Virus record (IMG/VR): IMGVR_UViG_3300025102_000172
Span: 1 to 30,329 of that record
Length of the DNA stretch: 30,329 bases
Reading direction: 5' to 3' (one strand)
DNA from: a virus
Shown: positions 6,950-16,468 of the stretch, piece after piece
Numbering within the stretch: the stretch's first letter is position 1
Layout: each line of letters opens with the position of its first letter
Notes under the pieces: generated by a model
Told to the model about the DNA's origin: nothing
Databases searched by the model: none
What the model saw: the letters and a program-made list of their open reading frames with translations, nothing else
Translations under genes and position numbers: made by a program

Positions 6950-8671
6950 TTAAATTGTAGCTCTACGTCTTATGTCAGCCAATTGGTTTTGGCTCGATGT
7001 CATTTCGTCGGTTACGACAAACGCCTTGATAGGTTCTGGGGCTTCTAGTCCACCAATACTAAAGTCACCTGACATCATTTGTGGTGCTGGTGGTTGCGTT
7101 TCAGCTGTAGCAGGTGCTGATATACTTCCACCTCCTCCTCCTCCACCTCCTGCTGATGCGATAGCTTGAACATTCTTTAAACCACTGGCAATTGCTGCTG
7201 CTGCTGCAATACCACCAAGAACAGGACCAACTACTTGAATACCTGCCATTGCTTTAAAAGAAGATTGTGCTGCTGCGTATGTATCAATAGTAGCTTGAAC
7301 GATAGCTGCTGCTTTTCCTGCTGCTGTTGTTTCTCCTAATACCGTAGATAGATTCCCTGCTGTTTCTGCTGCTATATTCATTTTTTCATCAGCAGTCATC
7401 TCAGCCCATTTAATTTCATTTTTAGAAAGTTCTTCAATAGACCTTACTTCTTCTTTTTGATAGCCTTTTATGATATCACCTCTTTCTTTTTCATATTGTT
7501 CAGTAATAGCAGCAGTATCTGCTCCTGCTTTTCTAGCCATTTCTAATTTTAATTCATACGCTCTTTCTAGTTCGGTTAATTCTAAAGCTAATCCTTCTAA
7601 TCCTGCTAGAAGAACCTCATTTTGTACTTCTCCTAATTCTTTTTCTAACGATACTTGGTTTGTAAGCTGTTCTGACATAAAACCTGCAATTTGTGCCTTA
7701 ATTGCATCTTGCTCATTTAACGCTTCTTGAAGTTTTATTTTATTTTCATCACTTGCATTTATATCTTTTTGTGCTTGTGCATAATCTACTGCTGCTTGTG
7801 CATTAGCTAACATTAGCTTTTCTTGGTCTTCTAATATAGTTTTTAATTTTTCATTAGCTGTAATTCTTTCAGCAAAAGTCTTAGTTTCATCATCTCTAAT
7901 TTGCCTTTGCAATTCAGCTTCTCTATCTTTCTGTTCTATGATACCTTGATTTGTTACAGCTGCTAATTCCGCTGCCTTTCTCAATTCAATTGTTGCTTTA
8001 GCACTTTCAAATGTTTCTGTTGCGTAATCCTTAATTTTCCCTGCCGCATTAGTCATAGTGGTTGCAAGTTTATCTACACTATTGTCAACCCCTGTCCAAA
8101 TGTCTATACTTTCTTTTCCTGCATCTTTTACACTATCAAATGCTGCACCAAATTCTCCCTCCATTAAATGACCTAGAGCTTTTCCTAAATGTCCAAAAGT
8201 ATCTAATAGACTATTAAACCTTTCAATCAGATTGTCTTTAATAGCTGTTCCAAAATCTTTTACGCTTTGTGTTGGGTCTTCAAATATTGACTTAAAAAAT
8301 CCTGTTATTTTACCTATATTGCTCTCTATAAAACCAAATAAATCATTGAATGCTATACTTAGACTTTCCATAGCAACATCAAGAGCATCTACTACTCTTT
8401 GATTTTTTCCTAATATTTCTTGGAATGCTTCAAACGCTTTATTCAATAAAAATATAAAGCCTGTTGCTGTTGCTAAAGTCTTAAAACCTACAGTTAGTTT
8501 TTTAACTCCACTTACTGATTTTTCACTTGCATCACCAACATTTTCAGTTTCTTTTGCCAAACCTTTTGTTTCTTCTTTCGCACCTTTTACAGATTGAGCC
8601 ATTTCATCAGTATCTTTAGTTACTGATTTTATGTTTGACTTAACTTCCATTTCTAAAACCTCTTTTGCCAT
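6950..8671 (-). CDS. Tail tape measure protein
   Basis: A 573-residue protein that sets tail length and is expelled ahead of the DNA on infection. Residues 1-70 are charged and coiled. A hydrophobic segment follows (TLATATGFIFLLNKAF), then long helical Ala/Glu/Lys-rich stretches. Near residues 455-505 there is a second hydrophobic Ala/Gly-rich part (VGPLGG-like, IAAAAAIASGL), then eight consecutive glycines and a Pro-rich end. At about 0.15 nm per residue the tail would be near 85 nm. It is the longest coiled protein of the genome and follows the tail genes. It is well separated from the tail assembly chaperone, unlike the usual close order. Confidence 0.85.
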   Translation of the reverse strand: MAKEVLEMEVKSNIKSVTKDTDEMAQSVKGAKEETKGLAKETENVGDASEKSVSGVKKLTVGFKTLATATGFIFLLNKAFEAFQEILGKNQRVVDALDVAMESLSIAFNDLFGFIESNIGKITGFFKSIFEDPTQSVKDFGTAIKDNLIERFNSLLDTFGHLGKALGHLMEGEFGAAFDSVKDAGKESIDIWTGVDNSVDKLATTMTNAAGKIKDYATETFESAKATIELRKAAELAAVTNQGIIEQKDREAELQRQIRDDETKTFAERITANEKLKTILEDQEKLMLANAQAAVDYAQAQKDINASDENKIKLQEALNEQDAIKAQIAGFMSEQLTNQVSLEKELGEVQNEVLLAGLEGLALELTELERAYELKLEMARKAGADTAAITEQYEKERGDIIKGYQKEEVRSIEELSKNEIKWAEMTADEKMNIAAETAGNLSTVLGETTAAGKAAAIVQATIDTYAAAQSSFKAMAGIQVVGPVLGGIAAAAAIASGLKNVQAIASAGGGGGGGGSISAPATAETQPPAPQMMSGDFSIGGLEAPEPIKAFVVTDEMTSSQNQLADIRRRATI

Positions 8672-8675
8672 ATCT

Positions 8676-8879
8676 TTATTTCTTTATAAATTCTAAAATA
8701 ATGTCTATCTTTCTTTTTATCTCGTTCATATCTTCTGCGTTCTTTTCGTGATACCGAGAAAATTGGTTTTTTACTTCATATAAACTAAATACTAAAAACC
8801 TGTACAAAGCATACAATGCTCCTAATAATAATACTAATGGTAATCCATATCCTTCTATTAATGCTAGTATATCTGCCAT
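8676..8879 (-). CDS. Small membrane protein, BhlA/UviB holin-like
   Basis: Sixty-seven residues: an N-terminal transmembrane segment (LPLVLLLGALYALYRFLVF, about residues 13-31), then a charged amphipathic helix ending in IILEFIKK. This one-segment-plus-coiled-coil form is that of BhlA/UviB-type holin-like proteins. It is placed between the fibre-like gene and the tape measure rather than in the lysis cassette, so it may instead act in tail assembly or DNA entry at the membrane. Gaps of 2 and 4 bases tie it to its neighbours. Confidence 0.6.
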   Translation of the reverse strand: MADILALIEGYGLPLVLLLGALYALYRFLVFSLYEVKNQFSRYHEKNAEDMNEIKRKIDIILEFIKK

Positions 8880-8881
8880 TG

Positions 8882-9808
8882 TTATAAAGTTACGTTTGTT
8901 TTTATTTGTGTCATTCTAATTGTCGATGCCCATTCTAACGTCATATCTGCTTTGCCTGTTACTGTTTGTAAAAAGTATGTTCCTGACACTGAATTTACAG
9001 GACTCCAACTACCTGTTGACCCTGAATCAGCAGGTGATGTTCTACTCCTGTCAATACTAAGTGTTCCTGATTTATTTATAACTACACCCCTTTCAACCCA
9101 AGATTTGAAATCTCCGACTGCTCCTGCTCCTGCTGAACCACCTACTCTTACTGCTAAAGTTTCTGATTGAAAATATATAGCTGTATTTTCAGGTACTACA
9201 AAATAACTGTCATAAGGATTATTAGTAGTGGTGGCTGAATCAGCTACAGGCACTCTATTATTAAGATACGCATTGGTTGTAGTTCCATCTGTTGTTGTAA
9301 CTCCATACATAAAAGTCATTGTTTGCCTATTAGCTACATTATTGGTAATATCACTATTTAGGCTGTTACCCCCTAAGACAATTGAGTTATTAGCTGTAGC
9401 CTCACCTGAAGTACCATAAACACTAGCATTGTTAACGTATTCTGAAATAGAATTATTTGTACCTACTATTGTATTGTTTCTTGAAGAACCTATTATTGTA
9501 TTTTCTGAGCCTACAATTTGACAATTAGAAGTTCCTGAACCTGCAAAATTCTCTTGCCCTGATATTAGATTTGTTTCATTTCTAAAGCCTTTTTCTAATA
9601 ATGGGTTTGGTGTAAAAGCCCTACAAGTTCCTGTAGCCTTATGCCAAGTAAATCCATACGCTTCACATAAAGTCTGATTAGCCCCCACGGTGGTTGGCTC
9701 TGAACCTATTGGGCTTGAAGTAAAAACAACTATTCCTGCATCAGTAACTCTAACAGGTCTGGCTGTTGTGTTTGCTCTAAAAGCAGGACTTGTTGGGGGG
9801 AATGCCAT
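8882..9808 (-). CDS. Tail fibre-like protein with repeat beta-structure
   Basis: A 308-residue protein, probably a trimeric fibre or receptor-binding tip. Residues 85-150 show short tandem units of the form N-x-I-x-G-S/T (SENTIIGSSRNNTIVGTNN, then NNASVYGTSG and NNSIVLGGN). These resemble the left-handed beta-roll repeats of trimeric adhesin heads. Later parts are Ser/Thr/Gly-rich strands ending in a compact C-terminal domain. It lies just after the large tail protein and before the tape measure. Virion surface location is inferred from composition and position; the receptor cannot be read from sequence. Confidence 0.6.
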   Translation of the reverse strand: MAFPPTSPAFRANTTARPVRVTDAGIVVFTSSPIGSEPTTVGANQTLCEAYGFTWHKATGTCRAFTPNPLLEKGFRNETNLISGQENFAGSGTSNCQIVGSENTIIGSSRNNTIVGTNNSISEYVNNASVYGTSGEATANNSIVLGGNSLNSDITNNVANRQTMTFMYGVTTTDGTTTNAYLNNRVPVADSATTTNNPYDSYFVVPENTAIYFQSETLAVRVGGSAGAGAVGDFKSWVERGVVINKSGTLSIDRSRTSPADSGSTGSWSPVNSVSGTYFLQTVTGKADMTLEWASTIRMTQIKTNVTL

Positions 9809-9809
9809 A

Positions 9810-12557
9810 TTATATAAAATTTAAAAGGATTAATTCAACCGTAGACAAATCGTTAGGTTTGTAGTCTATTCTATTACATCTATAAGCTCTGTTCTTAATC
9901 ATTATATGGTCATTAAATTTAAATGCTGCAATATCTGCACCTGTCAGCTTAATTTTTAATGTAATAACTTTAGTGTTAGGGTTGTAAAGTTCAAAGTAAT
10001 ACGGAGCCCAATATAAATTAAATAAATTGTTTGCTGTAGGTGTCCAAGTTGGAGGTATTAAAGGACAAATACCAAAGTTTATATCTGGCGAAGTGAATGT
10101 GGGTGCAAAAGTGCTTGTATGAAAAGTATGACTAAATTGTAAGTATGAATCTTGAGCTGTTACAGCCGACCCCCCATTTTGAGCAGGTACATAATAAGTA
10201 AGTGAATTGAAATCTTTTCTGCCATTGTTAAACATAATTCTTGGTAAGTTGTCAATACCTTCAGTAAGACCCTCATCATTAAGCCCATAGACAGCAGGCG
10301 TTACAAGTTCTTGGTATTGTGGCATTAATGGTTTCATAACTGAAGCAGCAAAAGGTTCAGCTACTATTTCTTCTGTGCCTGACAAAAGATTCAAATCAGG
10401 TTCTGTTGCTTCTTTACTTCCATATAAAAATCCTGCTGAATCTCTTTTGTAAATCCTAAAGGCTGCATCATCTTCATCTTCTGCATACCTAAATACCATA
10501 TTTTTAGAGAGGTCTGATAAAATTTCTGACTTTATAGTTGATTCATCTATTTTGTCTGTCCAATCTTTAGTGATATTTCTAGCTGATAATGTTTTGCCTT
10601 TACTTATATTTTGGAATATCTCTTCATAAGTTTCAAAAATTATATTATCAGGGTCATCAGGGTCAGGAATTGCTACGAGATTAAACATAGTCATCAATCC
10701 TTTTAAGAACTGCCATTGGTTAATATCTGCTCTTGCTGAATCTAAAAGAGTATATACTTGTGATGCTTCATTTGAATAGGTAACATTTAGGTAACTATTA
10801 GTTCCATCAGACTCTTTTATTTTTGAATTACTATTATAAGTAGTTGCTTCAAGGGCTATGTATTCATTTGCTTGTAATACTGTTGAAAAAGTCCCTATAA
10901 GTGTACCGCTTCCACCTGGACTTATTTCAGGTCTTTCTTCATCAAATACTTCTAATACGACCCCTAGTTGATTAAATTTACAGACCCTCATTGTTGCACT
11001 CCAATTATTTATAGTTGCTGTACTCATTAATTGTATTCTGTAACTAACATCTACAGCTAGGTTATTTACATCAGAAACAAATCTATAAAGTGAGTTGTTC
11101 CATAAATCATCATTACTTGTACCATTAACTTGACTCAATCTTATTGTTGACCAAGAAGGGTGTTGAGCTATAATGTGGGCATTCAAACTACTTTTTCTAT
11201 TACAAGCGTCCATTCTGATAGGTGCTGCTCCTGTTGGTTCTGCACCCCAATTAAAATCTATATAAAGATGCTTCCAATCATTAGAATCAAATACTGAAGA
11301 TGTATAAGTAAATTCTGAATCTTGAAAAATTCTGCTAATCAAATAAGGTATGTTTATCCAAGGTCTAAATGCTTGTTCTAAATTCACAAGTCTAGGGTTT
11401 CCTGCTGTACCATAATTTCCATTATCTACAGGCATCTGATGATTCCAATCTACAAAAGGATATTTTAGCGTTCTGTGTGAAAGCCTATAACCTGAAGTGT
11501 TTGAATTAGTAAAAGTAATTCCTGCGCCACCTGTATTCCAACTATTACGAATATTAGTCCAAGTATAATCGTGTTCTAACTCTTCAAACCCTAAGTCAGA
11601 AAAAGTCCTATCTTTTAATGAATCTGCTAAAGCTGTTACTTCAGAGTAAATATTTACATTATAACTTATTTCACCATCTTTTTCTGAGATATCTAACATT
11701 CTCAAAAAGCCTTCAAATATTATGATTCCATCCTGTTTTAGTGTAGCGTGAGTTCTCCGTAAAGGATTAAAATTAGTGCCACTTACATATCTTGTTATCT
11801 CAAATATATTATCAAAGATTTTATTGTTTCTTTTTGTAGCAGGAAGGTTAAAAGCCTTAGAATATGATTGCACGCTTTCTGCTGCATTTTTAAAATTATC
11901 TGCACTAAAAGTTAAAGGTATATCTTCATCTTCATATAAGTCAACGATAACAGAGCCATTGCTTGTTTTTAAAGTAGGTGTTGTCGGTTTTCGTTTTACA
12001 CTTATACAGTTAATTGCTTTTAAATCATTAGGGTCTACATTTACATTATACACCATTATGATTGTGTTATTAACACTAGTTGCTGTAAAATCTCTGGTGA
12101 TAGTAGTAACATTGGTAGTTGCAACTGAAGCAAATACAAGCGTATTATTTTCATATACAGACATTCTTAAACCTGAACCAAAATTAAATGCTCCTGTAAT
12201 TTTAAACTCATAAGTTTGACCTACTATAAGCCCTTGTAATTTTTGCATAACACCACTTCCTGCTCCACCTGTACCTCCTTGTAACGTTGTTGTTACGATT
12301 GGCGGTGATGTTGCAAGGGAATCAATAGTTGAAGTTGGTCCATAAAATCCATACCATTGAAGAGGAGTCATTCCAATAGCTAACCTATTATTTATAGCAT
12401 TTACAGCTAATGTGCTATAAGTACCCAAAGTAAGTGATGAATTTGCTGTTGTCCGATTAGTAGCACAAGGACTAGTAACCTCTTCTGGTGCAGGTAGAGT
12501 GGGTGGGTTTAGAATACCATCAAACCATTGTGGAAAAACTTGTAATTGAATACTCAT
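9810..12557 (-). CDS. Large tail tip / baseplate hub protein
   Basis: A 915-residue protein, the largest of the genome. Residues 30-190 look like a carbohydrate-binding type beta-sandwich. From about 195 the sequence has the pattern VDLYEDEDIPLTFSADNF, SYSKAFNLPATKRNNKIFDN and GFLRMLDI, which is highly conserved in tail proteins of Bacteroidota phages. The C-terminal part carries more strands and ends in DLSTVELILLNFI. A role as tail tip hub, with an added adhesion domain at the front, is the best guess. Its ATG overlaps the preceding stop codon as TAATG, so translation is probably coupled. Confidence 0.65.
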   Translation of the reverse strand: MSIQLQVFPQWFDGILNPPTLPAPEEVTSPCATNRTTANSSLTLGTYSTLAVNAINNRLAIGMTPLQWYGFYGPTSTIDSLATSPPIVTTTLQGGTGGAGSGVMQKLQGLIVGQTYEFKITGAFNFGSGLRMSVYENNTLVFASVATTNVTTITRDFTATSVNNTIIMVYNVNVDPNDLKAINCISVKRKPTTPTLKTSNGSVIVDLYEDEDIPLTFSADNFKNAAESVQSYSKAFNLPATKRNNKIFDNIFEITRYVSGTNFNPLRRTHATLKQDGIIIFEGFLRMLDISEKDGEISYNVNIYSEVTALADSLKDRTFSDLGFEELEHDYTWTNIRNSWNTGGAGITFTNSNTSGYRLSHRTLKYPFVDWNHQMPVDNGNYGTAGNPRLVNLEQAFRPWINIPYLISRIFQDSEFTYTSSVFDSNDWKHLYIDFNWGAEPTGAAPIRMDACNRKSSLNAHIIAQHPSWSTIRLSQVNGTSNDDLWNNSLYRFVSDVNNLAVDVSYRIQLMSTATINNWSATMRVCKFNQLGVVLEVFDEERPEISPGGSGTLIGTFSTVLQANEYIALEATTYNSNSKIKESDGTNSYLNVTYSNEASQVYTLLDSARADINQWQFLKGLMTMFNLVAIPDPDDPDNIIFETYEEIFQNISKGKTLSARNITKDWTDKIDESTIKSEILSDLSKNMVFRYAEDEDDAAFRIYKRDSAGFLYGSKEATEPDLNLLSGTEEIVAEPFAASVMKPLMPQYQELVTPAVYGLNDEGLTEGIDNLPRIMFNNGRKDFNSLTYYVPAQNGGSAVTAQDSYLQFSHTFHTSTFAPTFTSPDINFGICPLIPPTWTPTANNLFNLYWAPYYFELYNPNTKVITLKIKLTGADIAAFKFNDHIMIKNRAYRCNRIDYKPNDLSTVELILLNFI

Positions 12558-14056
12558 TAGATTGTCTGAGTTTTAAGTTCCTTACTCTTTTCTACTTCAA
12601 ATGTATATTGAACAAGACCATCATTAGCCCTTGTCTTTTTAACTAAGCTTGTAGTTTTTAGTGTTACAGGTGTTACATATTCGTTCATAGTTGGCGCTAC
12701 GACAGGAGCTGAAAAGAAAAGAGGATAAGTTCTCGTTCCATATCTTTCACGTAATTGATAAACTTCAGGGCTATTTATAAGCTCTTCAAACCATTCTGAA
12801 TGTTCTTCTGTAACGTAATCTGTATTCATTTTTATTGTTTCAGTTGCATTAACTCTAAAGGTTTTTTTACCTCCCTTGTGACTAGCCCCTGATGGTGTGC
12901 TAAATTGCGAGTTCCATTGAATACTAGTTGGGCTATATGTAGTGCTTTTTGTTTTAATAGTTTTAATTGACTTTTGCATAAATGTATAATAGTCCCAAGT
13001 ACCCCATTGATTTAACCAAGTAAGGCGAATTGGCTCATAACCTTTATGGTCAGCACAAGCAATATTTACTATTTTAGTTTCTGATAATCTATCACCTTCT
13101 GCATTATAAGTCTCTACTGTATATGATAAAATATCTGTTCCAACCTTTGTGCTAAATGGTCCATCTATTGCTCTGATATTACCAGGAAATGCCCCAAAAT
13201 ATAACAAGGTGTCTGCTAGTATTGACAAATTTACAGAGGTGTTTCCATCAAAAGCACCATTACCTTTAGTTTTGTCTACTGTTGTTGAATGCACAATAGT
13301 ACCACCTGCATCATATTCAGGGTAGAATGTAAATTTATAATAACTTACATTATTATAGACAATTGCAGTATTAATATCAAACCCACCTATTTGAACATAC
13401 GACATAGTACCATAATCATTTGGTCTTGCCCATTGAGTAGTAGGCGAATTGCTTAGAAACTTTCCATAGTTCCCTTTTGCAAAATTTGCATTACTCATTT
13501 CAAACTTTTGCATATCATAACCCCCTCCATACTGAGCACCTGTAGTAAGATTAGATGTGAAAAATAATGGGTCATTATTTTTTATATAAGCGTTCATCAT
13601 AATAAAAAATGATGGAAATGGTGGTGGTGTTATTTGTTGTGTACCAGAACTATCTGTATATTCCACTTGACAATTTATCGTAAAGCCGTGTACAGCATTA
13701 CTATTTAAACTATACCTATCAATTATATGAATTGGCACAAGTTTCCCTCCATTTCCTTTACCCTTCCAAGTGGAGTTACTTTTGGACATATTATCAGCTC
13801 CAACATAACTACTCATAAGGTTACTAAGTTCCATCATTCCAACACCTGCATTATTTGGTGTAGTTTTGAACTGTCCGATTAAATCAACAGTAGCTAAGGT
13901 TGTTAAAACCTTATAACCACCAATAGTGAACACATACTTTACATTTAATTCATTTTGTACTGCATCAAGGCAACTATATACATAAATTAGTTCTTGCACT
14001 ACAGGTATCATTCTTTGCCCTGTAGGTGATTGTATTTTTATTACGTTATATGGCAT
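12557..14056 (-). CDS. Tail structural protein (distal-tail type)
   Basis: A 499-residue, strand-rich protein. The C-terminal half includes LTWLNQWGTWDYYTFMQKS and an EEHSEWFEELINSPEVYQL segment, both common in a tail protein that precedes the 915-residue hub in Bacteroidota siphophages. No catalytic motif is visible. Order (chaperone, small tail proteins, this gene, hub, fibre, tape measure) suggests a distal tail or baseplate component. Its stop codon overlaps the hub start. Confidence 0.55.
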   Translation of the reverse strand: MPYNVIKIQSPTGQRMIPVVQELIYVYSCLDAVQNELNVKYVFTIGGYKVLTTLATVDLIGQFKTTPNNAGVGMMELSNLMSSYVGADNMSKSNSTWKGKGNGGKLVPIHIIDRYSLNSNAVHGFTINCQVEYTDSSGTQQITPPPFPSFFIMMNAYIKNNDPLFFTSNLTTGAQYGGGYDMQKFEMSNANFAKGNYGKFLSNSPTTQWARPNDYGTMSYVQIGGFDINTAIVYNNVSYYKFTFYPEYDAGGTIVHSTTVDKTKGNGAFDGNTSVNLSILADTLLYFGAFPGNIRAIDGPFSTKVGTDILSYTVETYNAEGDRLSETKIVNIACADHKGYEPIRLTWLNQWGTWDYYTFMQKSIKTIKTKSTTYSPTSIQWNSQFSTPSGASHKGGKKTFRVNATETIKMNTDYVTEEHSEWFEELINSPEVYQLRERYGTRTYPLFFSAPVVAPTMNEYVTPVTLKTTSLVKKTRANDGLVQYTFEVEKSKELKTQTI

Positions 14057-14062
14057 CTTATG

Positions 14063-14608
14063 TTATTTTGGTCTGTAAAATGTTGTTAAATAGCTTTCTA
14101 TATCTTGTTTGAATATTTTTAAGAAATCGTCTTGTAATTTATCATACCATAATCCTAAAGGTTTTTGAAAGAAACTAAGACTTTTAATACCTCTTGTTTT
14201 AATCTTTTTGCTAATATAAATAGCTAAACCTGAAATATATCGACCTGTATTTTTATCTCTACCCTTTTTCATTCCGTGTCCTTTTATTCCTTTTTTCTTA
14301 ATCCACTTAGATAGTATGTCAATGGGTGGTCCTTTAGTTGTATAGCTGTAAGAGCTTTTTCTTGTTTTTCCTTTATAGTCAGTAAAAGATTGTGACTTTT
14401 TGTTTCCTGAAACTCCTTCATCTAAATAAGTTCCATAATCATACATATAGAATTTGGTACTAAAGCCATCTGCTGTTTTTTCAACTTCAAACCTGATTGA
14501 TTTGCCTAAAGCAGTGTTACCCTTTTCAGAATATAAGAGCTTTTCAGAATCGTCTACTACGTTCTGACCAAAGCTTTTTAAGTACCTTTCTATATTGGCT
14601 GTATCCAT
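14063..14608 (-). CDS. Minor tail / tail-completion protein (HK97 gp10-like?)
   Basis: A 181-residue basic protein with a helix at the start (IERYLKSFGQNVVDDSEKLL), a strand pair around MYDYGTYLDEGVSG, a Lys/Ser-rich middle and a long C-terminal helix. Length, charge and the YLDEGVSG segment followed by a loop and KGPP are compatible with HK97 gp10-like tail completion proteins, but the match is weak by eye. The gene follows the preceding one with no gap (TAAATG) and lies among tail genes. Confidence 0.45.
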   Translation of the reverse strand: MDTANIERYLKSFGQNVVDDSEKLLYSEKGNTALGKSIRFEVEKTADGFSTKFYMYDYGTYLDEGVSGNKKSQSFTDYKGKTRKSSYSYTTKGPPIDILSKWIKKKGIKGHGMKKGRDKNTGRYISGLAIYISKKIKTRGIKSLSFFQKPLGLWYDKLQDDFLKIFKQDIESYLTTFYRPK

Positions 14609-15058
14609 TTAGACAGCCGCTACAAATAGTTCTACATTTATATTGTTTGAAGTTGTTGGTCTTACTTCTAATTTAGCAAGGTCAGCTAATGCACCATAAC
14701 TTGGTACTGCATCTGCTTCTGCTATCATTACATCTTCTGCTCTTGCTAAGATATGAGAACTAGCTGCAGGTATTAAGATTGTGTAATTAGATGCTGCTCC
14801 ACCTACACCCAACTCAATATCATATTCTGCTGATAAGTTTGTTACTCTAATGTATCTTACATTTTCTCTATCTATTGCTCCTGCACTATCATAAACGTTC
14901 GAAGCAAATGTAGCTATGGTTGTAGTTGCACTATGTGGACAAGTTACTATCCTTTCAAATACATCATTTATACCTGCTACTGTAAGTGTATTACTCCCAC
15001 CTCTGACTGCGCCATTTAATTCTACTGAATCGCTTATTGTTACTGTTAAGTCTGCCAT
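14609..15058 (-). CDS. Small virion protein, beta-rich
   Basis: A 149-residue protein made of short strands: DLTVTISDSVELNG, then SNTLTVAGINDVFERIVTCP, RYIRVTNLSAEYDIELG and an Ala-rich end. This arrangement recurs in many marine phages as an unnamed structural protein. It sits with tail genes and probably belongs to the particle. A 66-base A/T-rich gap without other features precedes it. Confidence 0.55.
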   Translation of the reverse strand: MADLTVTISDSVELNGAVRGGSNTLTVAGINDVFERIVTCPHSATTTIATFASNVYDSAGAIDRENVRYIRVTNLSAEYDIELGVGGAASNYTILIPAASSHILARAEDVMIAEADAVPSYGALADLAKLEVRPTTSNNINVELFVAAV

Positions 15059-15124
15059 ATTATATTTTTATTGTTATTTTAAAAAACCCTATTATTATTC
15101 TATATTTTCCTATTTTAAATTTCA

Positions 15125-15691
15125 TTAGTACGCTGCTCCGTGACTACTAACAGGAATATTACAAGTTTGGAAATCATTCTGAACTAATACACCCATATTA
15201 AACACCCACCCACAACAAAGATTATCAAAACGCTCTTGAAATGGCTCTAAGTTAAATTGGTCTTCTGTAAAGTATAGGGGTTCATTAATATCGTCAACCC
15301 CTTTTAATGATTGTTGTTTTGAATGTCTAAGCATTCCAATAAAGTCTGTAGCAATTTGTAAAGTTTCACTGTAAACATCTTGCTCATTACTTAAAGTTTT
15401 GTAAAGTTTAGAGAAATTAGTTTCTCCTGTATATCTACTATCTGCATTGTTCTTAGTCCAATCAGCTTTTTCATCTACCATATCCATAATGAATATCTGA
15501 AAGTTGTAAGTTAGTGTAGCATCGCTTGTCTGTACTGAGATAGGATTAATATGTAGCAATGCAAACTTCTGCATTTTCTCAATATTAATTGACCAAATAT
15601 CTCCAACTGATGTTGTACTAATATTCTTATGGTACTCTGCCATTCTTAACAAAGTATTAACTACATTATTATAAGTTTTGTTGCTTACCAT
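15125..15691 (-). CDS. Tail-region protein, unknown (tail terminator candidate)
   Basis: A 188-residue protein of mixed helix and strand. The middle (SDATLTYNFQIFIMDMVDEK) and the end, which has two adjacent cysteines in NLCCGWVFNMGVLVQ, do not match a family I can name. It starts inside the last 23 bases of the frameshift extension of the tail assembly chaperone and is followed by small tail proteins. Size and position would suit a tail terminator or neck protein; this is inference only. Confidence 0.5.
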   Translation of the reverse strand: MVSNKTYNNVVNTLLRMAEYHKNISTTSVGDIWSINIEKMQKFALLHINPISVQTSDATLTYNFQIFIMDMVDEKADWTKNNADSRYTGETNFSKLYKTLSNEQDVYSETLQIATDFIGMLRHSKQQSLKGVDDINEPLYFTEDQFNLEPFQERFDNLCCGWVFNMGVLVQNDFQTCNIPVSSHGAAY

Positions 15692-16456
15692 TTAATTTCA
15701 TTTTTTGACTTTCATTCAAATCTGTTTCATAACTTAGCCAAGTTAAACATTCTAACAATTTTAGGTTTGTTATCCTTTCTAAGTTTACAATCTGTTCATT
15801 ACATAATCGGTGCATGACACCGAACCATCCCCACTTCTCTCCTACACTTTCGCTGACGATTGAGTCTTCATTTCCTTCATCTTCTTGGTCAAATATGATT
15901 CCGAAATCCCCGACAATACGCTGACGAAACTGTAAAAAAAAACCAGCGCACTTTGCACTTGTTCTGCTGACATCTTTTTCATCTGTTCGGCTCGTATAGT
16001 TAAATCTCCTCCATACGCTTCAATAGTATAAACCTCATTTTTCTTTTCAACTACAGGTCTATACAAAACTGCCATAATTTCTGGTAGGTGCTGCTCTACT
16101 CCCATTTTTATAAATGTTTCCAAATCGGCATACTCACCAAGAGTAATATCATCCAAATTCGGATGGAATCCATATTCAACTCCTTCTATTTCAATTATCT
16201 TTTTTAAAGAACTATTTTGCTCTGCTTGTAACTCTGCTATCTTTTCCATAATAACAGCTACATCTCTAAGACTAAGCTGATTAATCAATTGCTTAGACAT
16301 ATCTGACAAAGTTGCTATTGTTCCTTCTGCTTCTTGTGTCTTACTTCCCGTTTCAAATTCAATTAGTTTAATCCAAGTATCTAGATTTACATCTGACCAA
16401 TTGTTTATTAATTTGAAACTTTTAATCTTGCCATCCTTCTTGACCTTGACTTTCAT
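15669..16456 (-). CDS. Tail assembly chaperone, -1 frameshift fusion (gpGT-like)
   Basis: If the ribosome slips back one base in the T9 tract at 15942-15934, it leaves the 204-residue frame after residue 174. It then reads 88 more residues before stopping at 15669, giving 262 residues. The extension has no stop, carries EKWGWFGVMHRL and ERITNLKLLECLTWL, and fills what would otherwise be an unexplained 150-base gap. The pairing of a short and a frameshifted long chaperone (lambda gpG and gpGT) is conserved in long-tailed phages. The long form bridges tape measure and tube subunits during tail assembly. Confidence 0.75.
15842..16456 (-). CDS. Tail assembly chaperone, short form (gpG-like)
   Basis: A 204-residue, helix-rich protein that coats the tape measure in the growing tail. 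It starts at the ATG of a CTATTATATAATATG site. The core (NNWSDVNLDTWIKLIEF, GEYADLETFIKM, MAVLYRPV) is typical of these chaperones. The final 30 residues, after the slippery tract, are made only without frameshifting. It is the first gene after the large terminase and its hairpin. The long form is listed separately. Confidence 0.75.
   Translation of the reverse strand: MKVKVKKDGKIKSFKLINNWSDVNLDTWIKLIEFETGSKTQEAEGTIATLSDMSKQLINQLSLRDVAVIMEKIAELQAEQNSSLKKIIEIEGVEYGFHPNLDDITLGEYADLETFIKMGVEQHLPEIMAVLYRPVVEKKNEVYTIEAYGGDLTIRAEQMKKMSAEQVQSALVFFYSFVSVLSGISESYLTKKMKEMKTQSSAKV
15934..15942 (-). promoter_or_regulatory. -1 ribosomal frameshift site (T9 slippery tract)
   Basis: Nine consecutive T on the minus strand, read in frame as GTT TTT TTT TAC. 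This contains the heptamer T TTT TTT, on which both tRNAs can re-pair after slipping by -1. The -1 frame is open from there to 15669. I did not identify a clear downstream stimulating hairpin. Confidence 0.7.
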
Positions 16457-16458
16457 AT

Positions 16459-16468
16459 TATATAATAG
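16459..16468 (-). promoter_or_regulatory. CTATTATATA motif abutting the tail chaperone start
   Basis: The minus strand reads TTTTTCTATTATATAATATG, ending in the start codon at 16456. It lies after the terminase hairpin at the head of the tail gene block, where a new transcript would be expected. The palindrome TATTATATAATA is complete here. Confidence 0.45.

Noticed and set aside
7130-7157. Pro-rich plus-strand coding (tandem CCT/CCA repeats)
   Set aside because: It is the complement of the poly-Gly run in the tape measure protein.
9400-9560. Diversity-generating retroelement target in the fibre repeats
   Set aside because: There is no reverse transcriptase or template repeat in the genome; the repeats are ordinary beta-roll units.
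11776-12213. 145-residue plus-strand frame
   Set aside because: Antisense to the 915-residue tail protein; no domain features.
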